A stretch of DNA of 64,000 bases from the NCBI GenBank assembly GCA_024336345.1, contig JANFOG010000005.1, forward strand, positions 1,426,001 through 1,490,000, in the 5' to 3' direction. The notes beneath the pieces are model-generated. The model worked only from the letters and a program-made list of their open reading frames with translations. It was not told the DNA's origin and did no database searches. Positions 47,858-58,854 of this stretch are shown piece after piece. The stretch is from Mariannaea sp. PMI_226 (lineage: Eukaryota; Ascomycota; Sordariomycetes; Hypocreales; Nectriaceae). Every line of letters begins with the position of its first letter. The stretch's first letter is position 1. Both the position numbers and the translations under genes were made by a program.

Positions 47858-50707
47858 AAGGCAAATCTTCCTTGATTTTCCTGATGAAAGAAAGGAAGAG
47901 ACGACAATCACAACCCAACTCATTCGGGCTGTTATCCAAGGTTGGCCCTGGATGCTCAATATGTGGCAGCCCGACGATACGCTTGACGATTAATGACCGA
48001 CTAATATCACATGCCTGAGGACTCGACTTTTTTTCGAAACGGTAACCTGGTCCCCTGTATGCATGCCGCGAACTGAATGCCATTTGCTCCAAGATATCAG
48101 ATCTCGTTCACATGAAAGCGACTGGTACTTCAACGACCGGGTTTCTTGCGACATGTCAATAAGTGGAACAACAAATCTAGGAGAATTTGAGTTTTATGAG
48201 TTTGTTTTATGCTCAAATTAAAAGACATCATTGGCCATCTAGGCGGAAATGTTGCAGCGCCTAGAATTTGAGCTATGAAGCATTGCGATACATCCCAGAT
48301 GTTGAAACGCACCCTTTGCTAGATGAATTAAAGTAGAATAGACACGATGAATTGGCTACCCTATTTCTCACGCGATAATTCCACGGAGATGATGACCATT
48401 TGTGGGTGCGTAGTCTGCAGAAGTTATGTTACTTCTCCCATTTCTTCGTTGCTTCAAACCCTTCCCTTTCGAATTCGTCACAGTAATCCCAGGGGGTGGT
48501 ATTTACACTGCGTCTTCTCTAGAACCAGGTTGCAATACAACAAGCGGCACCAGATCTTCGCCAACCTTCATGTGGTAACTCGTCTTTCGCCTCCTGTGTA
48601 TCATCTGTGAATCCTTCTCCTTAAAAGAAGACCTCTCCTTTGAGACCGAGCTAACTTCGCCACCAGGCATTCATTTTCTTCGATATCTTTCTCTTAGCCA
48701 CAGCCAAGGTGATTGCCCGCTTTGTAAATTTAGAGGATGGAGGAGGTGGCAGCGACTCATCAAATGCCCTGCGGCGCATTGCCTAATATCAGGGCTCAAG
48801 CAGGCTCATAGCCTTTAAGAATAGGTGGCGAACTGTGCAGGTTACCCTTGTGGTGTCTCTATGGATCTCATTCTGTCATGACAGTATAATATGTCACAGG
48901 AGGTGACTAATCAAAGCATCTCGCTTTTCTTCCAGTTCTGAAGCTACCATCCTCGGTCAAATTCCTAGAGGTATGCCCTCGATTTTCATCTTTGGAGCGT
49001 TCAACCATAAGATGTTGACATCAAGATACCCAGGGCTAGTTGATGGGTGCAAATGTTGCAAGTTGACCTATTCTTGTAGAATTGGCTCCAAAGAACAAAA
49101 GCAAACTAAGTTGTGAGATTAGCCTGTCCTTCAAGAGTCTTGTTTCCCCAGCGGGCGGATAGTGCGCCTATTATCCAAAACACGCAATAGTAACGAGAAA
49201 GGGTTACAAAGACAAGTTTGTGACGAGAATTGGGCGCAAAGATGCACGAAGTGATGATGAATTCTACACCGATCTCGAAAGGGATGATGGAGGCCGAATT
49301 TCGTAGCTTGATGGTGAAGTTTGACGAACTGCCTCATAGAGAAGAGGGATTGGCTTCCAAAGCAATGATGCTCACGGCCCATGGACAACCTGTAGGTGCA
49401 TTTTCGGTTATAATAGCTCAAAGAACATATTAAGGGACGATGTTGAGAAAAGAGAACCGTGGAAAGTCACCGAACCATGGAGACGGAGAATACATGTGAC
49501 TCTGATGAAGTGCAACTACAACGATGGTACGATATATCCCATCCAGGCGATTTGAGCCGCATGCCCGAATTGCGGACTCAGGGGCCATTGGTGATGGAGC
49601 CAGTCGAATGGCTGAGATTTCCTAATACGACCGTATCCTGTTTTAAAATTGCCACAATAATGGACACCAGAACAAAGCGGCGGCAATGTTGGACAACAAC
49701 CAGGTAAAGATAAACTAATAGGTAGGTAGACTAGGTAGTCAAAGTTCCTAGTCACTGAACACCTGGCTAACCTTACTTTCTGTATTCCGTACCAAGGGAG
49801 AATTGTACGGATTGATAATGAATATCCGGACCACAGCGCTGCAAGTCTTGGGTCTCTGTGCCGCGGTGAAACAGGCACTACGACTGTCCAGGTAATTTTA
49901 ACCAGTGGCGAGACACCAGACCTGGGCCGAGCACATCCACGTGAACTAGAATAGAACCGGCAATTTCATCCTTAACTGGTGTTGACAGATAGCCCTACTT
50001 GGTGCTCCCGTATTGGTATTGGAGTCTGGCATGCAGTGCGGTGCGGTTGGCGCTACGCATTACCCGCAGTGATGATGATTGCCTCATTACGTCGATGCGT
50101 GGATGCTCTGGAGGCGCAGAGTCTCCACCGGCAAAGATTCCCAGACTGGGTATAGCATCTGATAACATCTCGAGCTACCCCGCAAACGTGATAAGCATGC
50201 AAGATATGCCGTCCAACAATCAACTGACCAGTCAGCTCGTACAGCTAGCCATTTCCGGCTGTAATTCCCACAGAGGGACAACAGAACCGACTCCCCTCCC
50301 CTTCCCTTGACCGACTTCCCCGCGATTCGACCATGCGGTAGAGATACACCATGTACCTGCAACACTACACCACACGCTCCACGCTACACTCCGTGCGTAG
50401 CGTAAGTTAATCGTGCATTTGCCGTGTTTGAGTCTGGATGGAGGGGAACATGGCGGTCCCCACTGATTTTCGGGTCCTGGGTGGCTCTTTGAATATCAGA
50501 GTAACCGAGACAATCAGGTAGCGGTCGAGATATCAAACATGATATAAACTCAGCACTCTTCCCTCCCAAAGTCCAAGAGACATCATCAAGCCTCTCAACT
50601 CCAAACCTTCAAGTCATATATTCGGGCTCTAGGATTCAGGAATCGGAATTCATCGAGATTCAGCATTCCCCTCAGAATCTAGCAGAACGACACGCCTAAC
50701 ACACACC
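47858..50707. other. 2.8 kb intergenic region
   Basis: No intact gene. A 42-codon minus frame at 48651-48779 has a protein-like tail (KISKKMNAWWRS); see the findings. GTAGGTAG words occur near 49721-49738. The right end, 50.5-50.7 kb, is the amine oxidase leader. Confidence 0.55.
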
Positions 50708-52901
50708 ATGCCTACCTACCTCCCCCACCCTTTCGACCCGCTATCCAGCGTGGAGATCGAGATCGCCATCGGCATTGTCAAGAAGGCCCATGGCGATGTC
50801 AACTTCCACGTCGTCTCCCTTCAGGAGCCTCGCAAGGCTGTCATGACAGCATGGCTCGCCAACCCTCACGGCTCTCCTAGACCTCCCCGTGTTGCCGAAG
50901 TTGTGGTCATTGCCGCTGCTGGCAAGGTATTCGAGGGTCTTGTTGATCTTTCTGTTCCTAGCATCACAAAATGGAAGCAGGTTGATGGTGCCCAGCCTAT
51001 TGTAAGTCTTATTCCCGGGCCAATGGACAGCCCTCCCGGAAAAAAAAGAGAAAAAACAACCACAACGTCAAGAGGATGTGACTAACTAGTTATCTGTACT
51101 AGATCACACTCGAGGAGCTTTCTGCTGTCGAGCACGGCTGCCGAACTGACCCCAAGGTCATTGAGCAGTGCGTCATCAGCGGTGTTCCCCGAGATCAGAT
51201 GGACAAGGTTTACTGCGATCCTTGGACCATTGGATACGATGAGCGATTCGGCAGCAATGTGAGACTTCAGCAGGCTCTGATGTACTTCCGACCAGACATC
51301 GACAACTGCCAGTACCAATACCCTCTTGACTTCTGCCCTATCTGGAACTCAGTTGAGAAGAAGATCATCGCCATCGATATCCCCAAGATCCGCCGCCCAT
51401 TGAACCTAAACCCTCCTCTGGAATATCACCACCTTGCCATTGAGAAGCAAGGAGGTTACAGGACCAATGTCAAGCCCATCAACATCACACAGCCTGAGGG
51501 AGTCTCCTTCAAGATGTCGGGCGCCACTGGCCGCGAGATTGAGTGGCAAAACTGGAAGTTCCACATCGGTTTCAACTACAGAGAGGGTATTGTCCTTAGC
51601 AACATTACCTTCAACGATAAGGGCAATGTCCGCCCCATCTTCTACCGTATGTCCCTGGCTGAGATGGTTGTCCCCTACGGAAACCCTGAGCACCCCCACC
51701 AGCGCAAGCACGCCTTCGATCTTGGCGAGTATGGTGCTGGTTACATGACCAACTCCCTTTCTCTTGGCTGTGACTGCAAGGGCTCCATCCACTACCTGGA
51801 TGCCTTTTTCCCTACCCAGGCAGGTGGCATCCGCAAGGTCAAGAACGCCATCTGCATCCATGAGGAGGACGATGGTATTCTCTTCAAGCATACCGATTTC
51901 CGTGATGAGTCTACTATCGTCACTCGAGCTCGCAAGCTCATTATTCAGCAAATCTTCACTGCTGCCAACTACGAGTATGCTGTCCAGTGGGTGTTCCACC
52001 AGGACGGAACCATCCAGCCCGATATCAGACTCACTGGTATCCTCAACACCTATGTCATGAACCAGGGCGAGGACACCCACGGCTGGGGCACTCAGGTCTG
52101 GAAGGGCGTGAATGCCCACAACCACCAGCATCTCTTCTGCCTTCGCATCAACCCCAACATTGATGGTGGCAACAACACCGTCTTCATGGCAGATGCTATG
52201 CCCTCAGATGCTCCTGTTGGCAGCCCTGAAAACTTTTACGGAAACGCCTTCTACGCCAAGCGAACAAGACTCGAGACCACGGCCCAGGCCATGACTGACT
52301 ACAACGGCGATACTTCAAGGACGTGGGATATGGTGAACGAGAACGTGCTGAACCCCCAGAGCGGCAAGCCTGTGTCCTACAAGCTTGTGAGCCGAGAGGT
52401 GCCCCGCCTGCTCCCCAAGGAGGGCTCTCTTGTCTGGAAGCGAGCTGGCTTTGCCCGCCACGCTGTGCATGTCACCAAATGTAAGTAGTTCCTGCGCCCC
52501 ACCTCTCTATTCAATGCTAACCATCTATACCAATAGATGCCGACGACCAGCTGTGGCCTGCGGGTGACCACGTTCCCCAGACCTCTGGAGCCCCCTCCAA
52601 GGGTCTGCCTGAGTGGATTGGTGATGGTACCGAGTCTGTGGCTAACACTGACGTTGTTTTCTGGCACACCTTTGGTATTACGCACTTCCCTGCGCCCGAA
52701 GATTTCCCCGTCATGCCAGCAGAGCCCATCACTCTTCTGCTGCGCCCACGCAACTTCTTCTCGTGCAACCCTGTGATGGACGTGCCTCCGTCTTACTCCA
52801 TCACTCCCAGCCAGGTCGCTGCCCAGGGCCAAGGTGCCATGGACGCTACTGATAAGGCTAGCGAGCTGGCCCTTGGCGGTTGCTGCAAGACGAAGCTGTG
52901 A
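50708..52901 (+). CDS. Copper amine oxidase (topaquinone enzyme)
   Basis: It oxidises primary amines to aldehydes with release of ammonia and H2O2, letting fungi use amines as nitrogen sources. Exons 50708-51001, 51103-52480 and 52537-52901 total 2037 nt (678 aa). The N2 and N3 domains come first, then the catalytic beta-sandwich. Tyr388 in ANYEYAVQW is the topaquinone precursor (consensus N-Y-D/E). His439 and His441 in NHQHLF, with the His in GITHFPAPEDFPVM, are the copper ligands. There is no signal peptide. The C-terminus KTKL resembles a weak PTS1, which would fit peroxisomal location. A Zn2Cys6 regulator lies 1.2 kb downstream on the same strand. Confidence 0.97.
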
Positions 52902-54069
52902 GCTAAATAGGTAGATTGTTCAGCGTTGAAGTTGGATATCCCGATGGCGATTTACGATATATATGATGATAGAATTCTGTATTAATTTTATTTCAATTTA
53001 TTATTTCAAATAAACTGAGGTGTGACTTTGTTGCTATTCATCATATTTCCCCTCTCAGCGAACTATCTAAGGTAGGTAGGTGAGTAGGTAGGTGGGTAGG
53101 CGGGTAGGCCAGTAGGCAAGCACATGAGATGAGTGACGCAAGCCCAAGTCGACTTAACTAATTAGTGTGCTGGGTCAAAGCAAAATGCCCAGGACAAAAA
53201 CAACTTTGGAGGAGAGAGGAAAGGGGAGAGGGGAGGGGGAGGGGGCGGCGTTACACCTTCGGAATGCTATTCCAGCCCTTATCAGAAACCGCGCATGAGA
53301 CTGGTTTGTGGATGATGCTGCAAAGCCTCGGTCACGATACGGCTGCGCTCGGCATATCGACTTGCCGTCACAGTAAGTGCCTACCTACTTTGCAGTGCGT
53401 ATCTGAAGCATTCTGTCAACAAAGCGATAAGACTAATTGACATCTGCCAAGATACAGATTTTGGTGGGTAGGTAGTCTAATCCGTACGTACTCTTCCGTA
53501 CTCCCTGACAGCGCTATCACGGTGTTCGCGGCTCTCCTTGACAACCCTTGCAACGCTTGCAATCCCACCGATCAAAGGGCCACGGTGGGTGGTGGTGGAG
53601 CCGCGGCAGGTAACAATTCCTCCTAACAGCTAAGATACTGTACTGATATGGGCGGACCGAGTTAGACCCAGATTATTCCCTGCCCGATAAATAGATCCAA
53701 TGCGATTAATCATTAGTAACTAGCCGTAAGGCAAAGGCAAGCCTGCGAATGGATAATGGATCATGGATCATGGGTCCGTGGCCACCCCCGCATTATTGCC
53801 CCGCACGTGCCAACGGTGGATTCACACTTTCCTACAGATTACCATAGTGCAAGCTGGATGGACGGAAGACAAGGTCGGTCATGTCAAGGTACAGCTACTT
53901 GGCGTGGGTACCTTCTGCCGATCCTCTTATCGCCGCCAATGCCCTCTCTCAATCTATCCCCTCCTCCTCTTCTTCTGACCTTATCATCTTCTCCCCTGGC
54001 GTGCCAGTTCCCTTGAATTTTCGCCATTACATATACAATGGCCGTATCTTGTTCTCAAGTTCTTCCGAT
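52902..54069. other. Intergenic region and promoter of the zinc-cluster regulator
   Basis: It holds the 3' flank of the amine oxidase, a GTAG-type repeat (listed), purine-rich DNA at about 53211-53246 and a C/T-rich leader at about 53935-54000 before the regulator ATG. No gene was seen. Confidence 0.6.
53070..53116. repeat. GTAG-type tandem repeat
   Basis: About eleven imperfect 4-nt units (GTAG, GTGG, GCGG, GTAG, GCCA) form a short microsatellite after the amine oxidase. Similar GTAGGTAG or CTACCTAC words occur near 29922, 49721, 53385, 53467 and 61323. Confidence 0.75.
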
Positions 54070-56293
54070 ATGATCAAATCTCCGGCCAATGAAGATAGCG
54101 GCGCTTCGACTCCATCAGTCAAGCCGAAACAGGAGCAGAAAGACGACGTTGGTGACAACTTGACGAGTGCGATTACCTCTGGTGTGAGTAAGCCTCGTTC
54201 TAGATCGGGCTGTAACACGTGTAAGGCAAAGCATGTAAGTGTTTTGTATCCCTGTCAAAACTTTTGATCACAGGTCAACTCATTCCCCCTCTTAGTTGAA
54301 ATGCGACGAGACGAAGCCGGTATGTCTGGTCTGTACCCGCAAGGGGTGGACCTGCGGCGGCTATAAACGAGAGTTTCGGTGGTCCTACAAACATGAGCGA
54401 AAGACCAAAGATGGCGGTCGGGGGAAGAACAAGGCCAGGGGAAAGCAGAAGCAACAGCCAGGGCATCAGAGGGCCAGAACTCTGTCCAGTTCGAACAGCG
54501 AGTCTGAGTTTTCTTTAGGGTCCCTACCCATGGACTTCACGGCAGACTCACAGCTCCCTATGCTTTCCGAGGCGCTGCCAGAGTTACCTATAATTGACTA
54601 CGGATGGGATGCTGGTGAGCCGACCAGTGTTATTTCCCAAGCCGAAATAATTTCACCGGTCCAGAATACAGAAGTATGGAGTCCTGGACGCCCCTCGACC
54701 GATCTGATCGTTCCGATACTCGAACAACCCGAGGTGCAAGACTCAGAATTACCGGATGATGTTGAAATCTTGCCGGATACTGATGCTGGGACGAACCTGG
54801 CTCTCGCTTCAGCAATTCAAAACTTCGAATATTCCACACAGATTCCAGTCACCATCACCCACCTTCCATCTGTTCTCATCACACAATGGTTCAAAAGCGT
54901 GTGTGGTGTGTGGTCGGCGTATGATTCTGACATGAATCTGAATAGGCAATTGGCCACATCACTCTGGTCGGAATCGGAATCGGTTTCTGCCTGTCTTCAG
55001 AGCATGTCCGCATCCTTTCTAGCAACACGGATACCTTACCTCAGGGACACATCGCTCACAATGATGAAACATGCAACGAAATCTATCCATAATGAGCTGG
55101 CTGTGGCCAAAAGCTACAAGTTCATCAACTCAATCCCCACCGGCCTCCTCTTCTCCCTATTTTGTCTCGGGACTACGCTATGCTGGATAGAAGCAGGGCA
55201 GCTAGGTATCCCTTTCCTGAGAGCTGCGAAGTCGTTACTTGACCGAATCAATCACCAGAGTCCGATCCTCTGCGATGAAGATGGCCAGCTGCTCGACTTT
55301 TTCAACAAGAGCTGGGTGTACTGTGATATGCTTTTGTCAGTTGTCAGCTACGACTACGCACAGTTCCCCATGGAGGTTGAGATGACGCAGGGGCCTTTGA
55401 CACCCTCCGCCGAGCCCAAACGCACCGATGATGTCCCACACCCATGGACCGGGATCTCAACAACCGCGTCCACTTTGTTCACCAAAGCAATTAGGCTATG
55501 CCGCAGCTTTCGTCATAACGTGAGAAGGCAGGGACTGTCGCCGAATGATGTTGAGTTGGTACTGAAGCAGATGGAAGAAGCACCAAAGATTGAAGAGCAG
55601 TTACTCCAGTTGGAGTACGAATCTGTAGTCCCGATGGGCGAGACTGGAGACCAGCATACGCCATCAATACATTTAGTAAAGGTCGCCGAGGCGTATCGTA
55701 TCGCGGCTTTACTGCAACTTTATCAGACATTCCCAGATCTGGTCGCGTTACGGATTCCAGAGGTGTCCTCCGCCTCAAGGAACGGAATGGTGCCCTGGGA
55801 GGAGTGGATTGTTCCACTAAGCCTCCGCCTAATTGAAATCCTGGAGCATATCCCACCCGAGTCTGGTAGTCGAATGGTGCAGCCACTTCTTTGCATCACG
55901 GCGAGTACCGGGCTGCGATTAGATGTCCCGGCCAATTCGTGGAGGAATGGGTTGTCTGAGAACCAGACAACCACAACACATGACATATCACTCGGCATCC
56001 GCCAGGAGAATTGTGATATTGCTGAGTTTATGGACCAGCTAGATGGAGTTGGCCAACCAGCTGGACCCCCGAATATGCCTACACAGCTGTCAATTGACGT
56101 TGGCAATGCTCGCGCATTTGTTTTAAATCGACTCAACATGCTGGAGAATTCGCTCCCCCCCAAACCGATTATCATGGCGAAACATCTGGTGCAGGCGATA
56201 TGGAACGCGTATGATAATGAGATGCCGGGATGCCACTCCGTTCACTGGGTGGACGTTATGGAGCAGCAAAACTTGCGATCCTTTTTTGGATAG
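54070..56293 (+). CDS. Zn2Cys6 fungal transcription factor
   Basis: This is a nuclear DNA-binding regulator. Exons 54070-54234 and 54296-56293 give 2163 nt (720 aa). The binuclear zinc cluster uses Cys48, Cys51, Cys58, Cys65, Cys68 and Cys75, with the 61-nt intron placed inside the cluster between residues 55 and 56. A Lys/Arg-rich linker (KTKDGGRGKNKARGKQKQQ) serves as likely nuclear signal and DNA contact. Most of the rest matches the fungal-specific regulatory region in style, with helical, Trp- and Leu-rich segments such as ITQWFKSVCGVWSAYDSD and a Gln/Leu-rich middle. I chose ATG 54070 because the upstream in-frame ATG at 53881 would add a C/T-derived Ser/Pro-rich stretch that looks like leader. 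The neighbouring amine oxidase is a plausible target, by position only. Confidence 0.9.
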
Positions 56294-56782
56294 CAGATAA
56301 AAGATTTACTTAACACTCGAAGATAGAAAGTTAGCTGAACAGAATTTTAGGCAAACCATGAGCGACTTCACCAATGATATATATATTTCTTGATTTCACT
56401 ACTTCTCTAGATGCCAGTTACTGGTATCTCATTGTCTTATGTCTCGACGTCTCTTAAACTGAAGAGGACTTGGTATCATCACGTGAGACCGTACCTTGCA
56501 CTCTCCGCTTCCTGCCGAAACACTCCCGCTGCCCCAGCCAGTCAGCCAATTGTTCAAGCCGTAGTAGTAGGAGCAGCGTCCCGTTCATGCTAAAAATTTC
56601 CCATAGAGCTCTGGAAGCTTTTGCACCAAGAATCGACACACCTTTTTTTTTTTCTTCTCTTGTACCATCATCCCTCACCCAGCCCATCAACCCTCTCACA
56701 ACGTCACTTTCTTCTCCTTTCTCCCTCTTCTCCTTGCCAATTAATTCCCTTACCCTCTTTCCTCCCTAGTCAAATTTCCACC
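56294..56782. other. Intergenic region and leader of p32/MAM33
   Basis: About 490 nt. The right half (56640-56770) is C/T-rich leader sequence with a T11 run near 56644. No gene was seen. Confidence 0.6.
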
Positions 56783-57748
56783 ATGCTGTCCGCTCGAGCT
56801 TTTGCACGATCCGCGCCCCGCGCCGTCGCCCGCCTCTCCGCCTCAGTTGTTCGCCAGTCTACCGTCGCCCGACCCAGCACCTTGGCCAAGGCCTCATCAG
56901 CCCTCAATGTCGTTCGTCCCGCCCGTGCTGCCTTTTCCACCACTGTTTTCCGACAGGCTGCCAATGCTGAGGTGGATGAGGAGCTCGCTGCCAAGCTGGA
57001 GAGCGAGCTCCAGATCGAGGAGGACATGAAGGCCAACGAGCAGGAGCCTGCCAGCATCAAGGACTTCCTCAACAATAGCGCCTTTAAGCTCGTCGACACC
57101 CCCGGCCAGGAGGTTGTCAAGCTTGAGCGTAGCTTTGGTGACGAGAAGTATGTATCACAGTCTAATTGACCATTGCCATTCGAACTGTGTCGTCTAACCT
57201 GAAAACCCAAAACCAATAGGATCACCGTGAGCTTCTCCATTGCTGATATTACCAACTACGACCCCTACGCTGAGGATAGCGCTTTGGAGGAGGACGCCCT
57301 TGACGAGGACAACGTCCAGCGCAACAACCAGTCTCGTGGCCGTGAGGAGGACGTCAACGAGGAGTTTGACGAGGACCTTGACGAGGAGACCCCCGCCCCT
57401 ATCAACTTGTCCATTGTGATCGAGAAGCCTGGAAAGACTGCCGGCGCTCTCAACATCGACGCTACTGCCCAGGATGGCAACATTGTCGTCGAGAACCTCT
57501 TCTACTACGATGACGCCAAGGTCGCCAAGGTCGAGAGCCCCGAGGCCGCCCAGAAGCGCGCCGATGTGTACCCCGGTCCCCCCTTTGGTAGCCTCGATGA
57601 CGACCTCCAGGTCCTTATGGAGCGCTTCCTCGAGGAGCGTGGCATTACCCAGGCTCTGGCTGTGTTCGTTCCTGACTACGTCGACGTCAAGGAGCAGCGC
57701 GAGTACATTCGATGGTTGAGCAACGTCAAGGCTTTCATTGATGCTTAA
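56783..57748 (+). CDS. MAM33: Mitochondrial acidic matrix protein p32 (MAM33 / C1QBP family)
   Basis: This matrix protein of the p32 doughnut-trimer family supports mitochondrial ribosome function and respiration. Exons 56783-57147 and 57220-57748 total 894 nt (297 aa). Residues 1-55 are Arg/Ala/Ser-rich without acids, a mitochondrial presequence ending near RAAFSTTVFRQA. The mature part is very acidic. Family features include ITVSFSIADI, an Asp/Glu-rich loop (EEDVNEEFDEDLDEE), FYYDDAKV and the C-terminal helix region GSLDDDLQVLMERFLEERGI and KEQREYIRWLSNVKAFI. The start is the first ATG after a C/T-rich leader. It converges on the oxysterol-binding protein gene. Confidence 0.94.
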
Positions 57749-58854
57749 GCGAATTTCTCTTTCAGGGATTACTGAGGTTGTGCTGCTCACTCTCTGGCCG
57801 AGGAGAGAGTGTATGAATTTCGGCAAATGACGTCCGGGATTGGGAGAAAAGTGAAAAAAAAGGAACGAAAAGGAAATGCCCCTCTTATTGTATAATAGTA
57901 TGAGATCCGACGAGGTCAACTGAATGTCAAGTGTATATGTGTAATGCCAATTGAGACGTCAACAGCAACATGTCCAACAGCGCATTCCCTTTCCCCTCTT
58001 TTTTCTTCTGCATTTGTGAATATACCAATCAATCCTCAATTGGATATCCCACACTCACGGTTGAGTCTCAAAGTTCAGGATGGAGTAAGTAATCAATAGA
58101 TTAAGCAATTTGGTAATTACGCAGAAGGTACACCTTTCATTGCCAATAAAAAGAAGAACAAACGCTCCATTCCAGTGAGTTTTCCCTTGAGATTGAATAT
58201 GCTTCCCCCTCCAGCTTAGAAGCGTCAAGAAGCTAGTTCCTGTCCATTCTAGAAAAGTCAAATAAACAAAAAAAAAACAGAGCAAGCTTGAGATTTTGAA
58301 GATGATTGGTGTTTTTTTGCTCGAAAACGGTGGTGTGTGTGTTGTGTCATGCCATGCATATAACAAACTCGTGTTATAGATACGAGCTAACTATCTCATT
58401 GAGAAACGACAGTCGTGGAGGTATGGGAACAAAAAAAAAAGAACTCCTTGCAAACGCCCGACTTTAAGCACCCATGCCTAAAAAAAAAAAAATAAAAAAA
58501 AATCACAGTGTCTTTGTCAACTTTCAACTTGATATCGTCTTTCCTCCTTTCCACCAAGCTTGCAATGAAGAGCAGAATCCGAAAAAAAAATAAAATAAAC
58601 AAAAAAACGAAAACAAAACGAGAGATGTATTCTTGTCTATCCCAAGGGTGCGCCGCTGTGGGCAACATGTACCGTAATTGTGTATACCAAAATCCAGGAG
58701 GTTGAAATCCCACTGTCCCAAACAATGCTTCACCGCTCTCGATACTCTCTACCTCTCCCCTCTCCCTTCCCCTCCCCCTCCCCCGCTCCTATATGATAAT
58801 CTCACCAGGGTCCGCCTCTTCAAACTTGAAGACGAAAGGAAATTTCTCCCTTGA
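57749..58854. other. Convergent 3' intergenic region
   Basis: The 3' flanks of MAM33 (+) and the oxysterol-binding protein (-). It is rich in A and T homopolymers (for example 58431-58440, 58480-58501 and 58581-58608) and has a C/T tract at about 58745-58790. No gene was seen. Confidence 0.6.
58745..58790 (+). repeat. C/T low-complexity tract
   Basis: A nearly pure pyrimidine run of CTCTCCCC/CCCTTCCCC words, 65 bp downstream of the oxysterol-binding gene stop. It is likely simple-sequence DNA in the 3' flank. Confidence 0.7.

Noticed and set aside
51406..52131. 241-codon minus-strand frame opposite the amine oxidase
   Set aside because: A long antisense frame caused by GC-rich third positions of the true gene.
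53881..54069. Upstream in-frame ATG for the zinc-cluster regulator
   Set aside because: The 63 extra residues derive from C/T-rich leader DNA and match no regulator N-terminus; ATG 54070 is preferred.
57194..57919. 241-codon minus-strand frame opposite p32/MAM33
   Set aside because: An antisense shadow of the acidic p32 coding exon; Val/Leu-rich output of reversed Glu/Asp codons.
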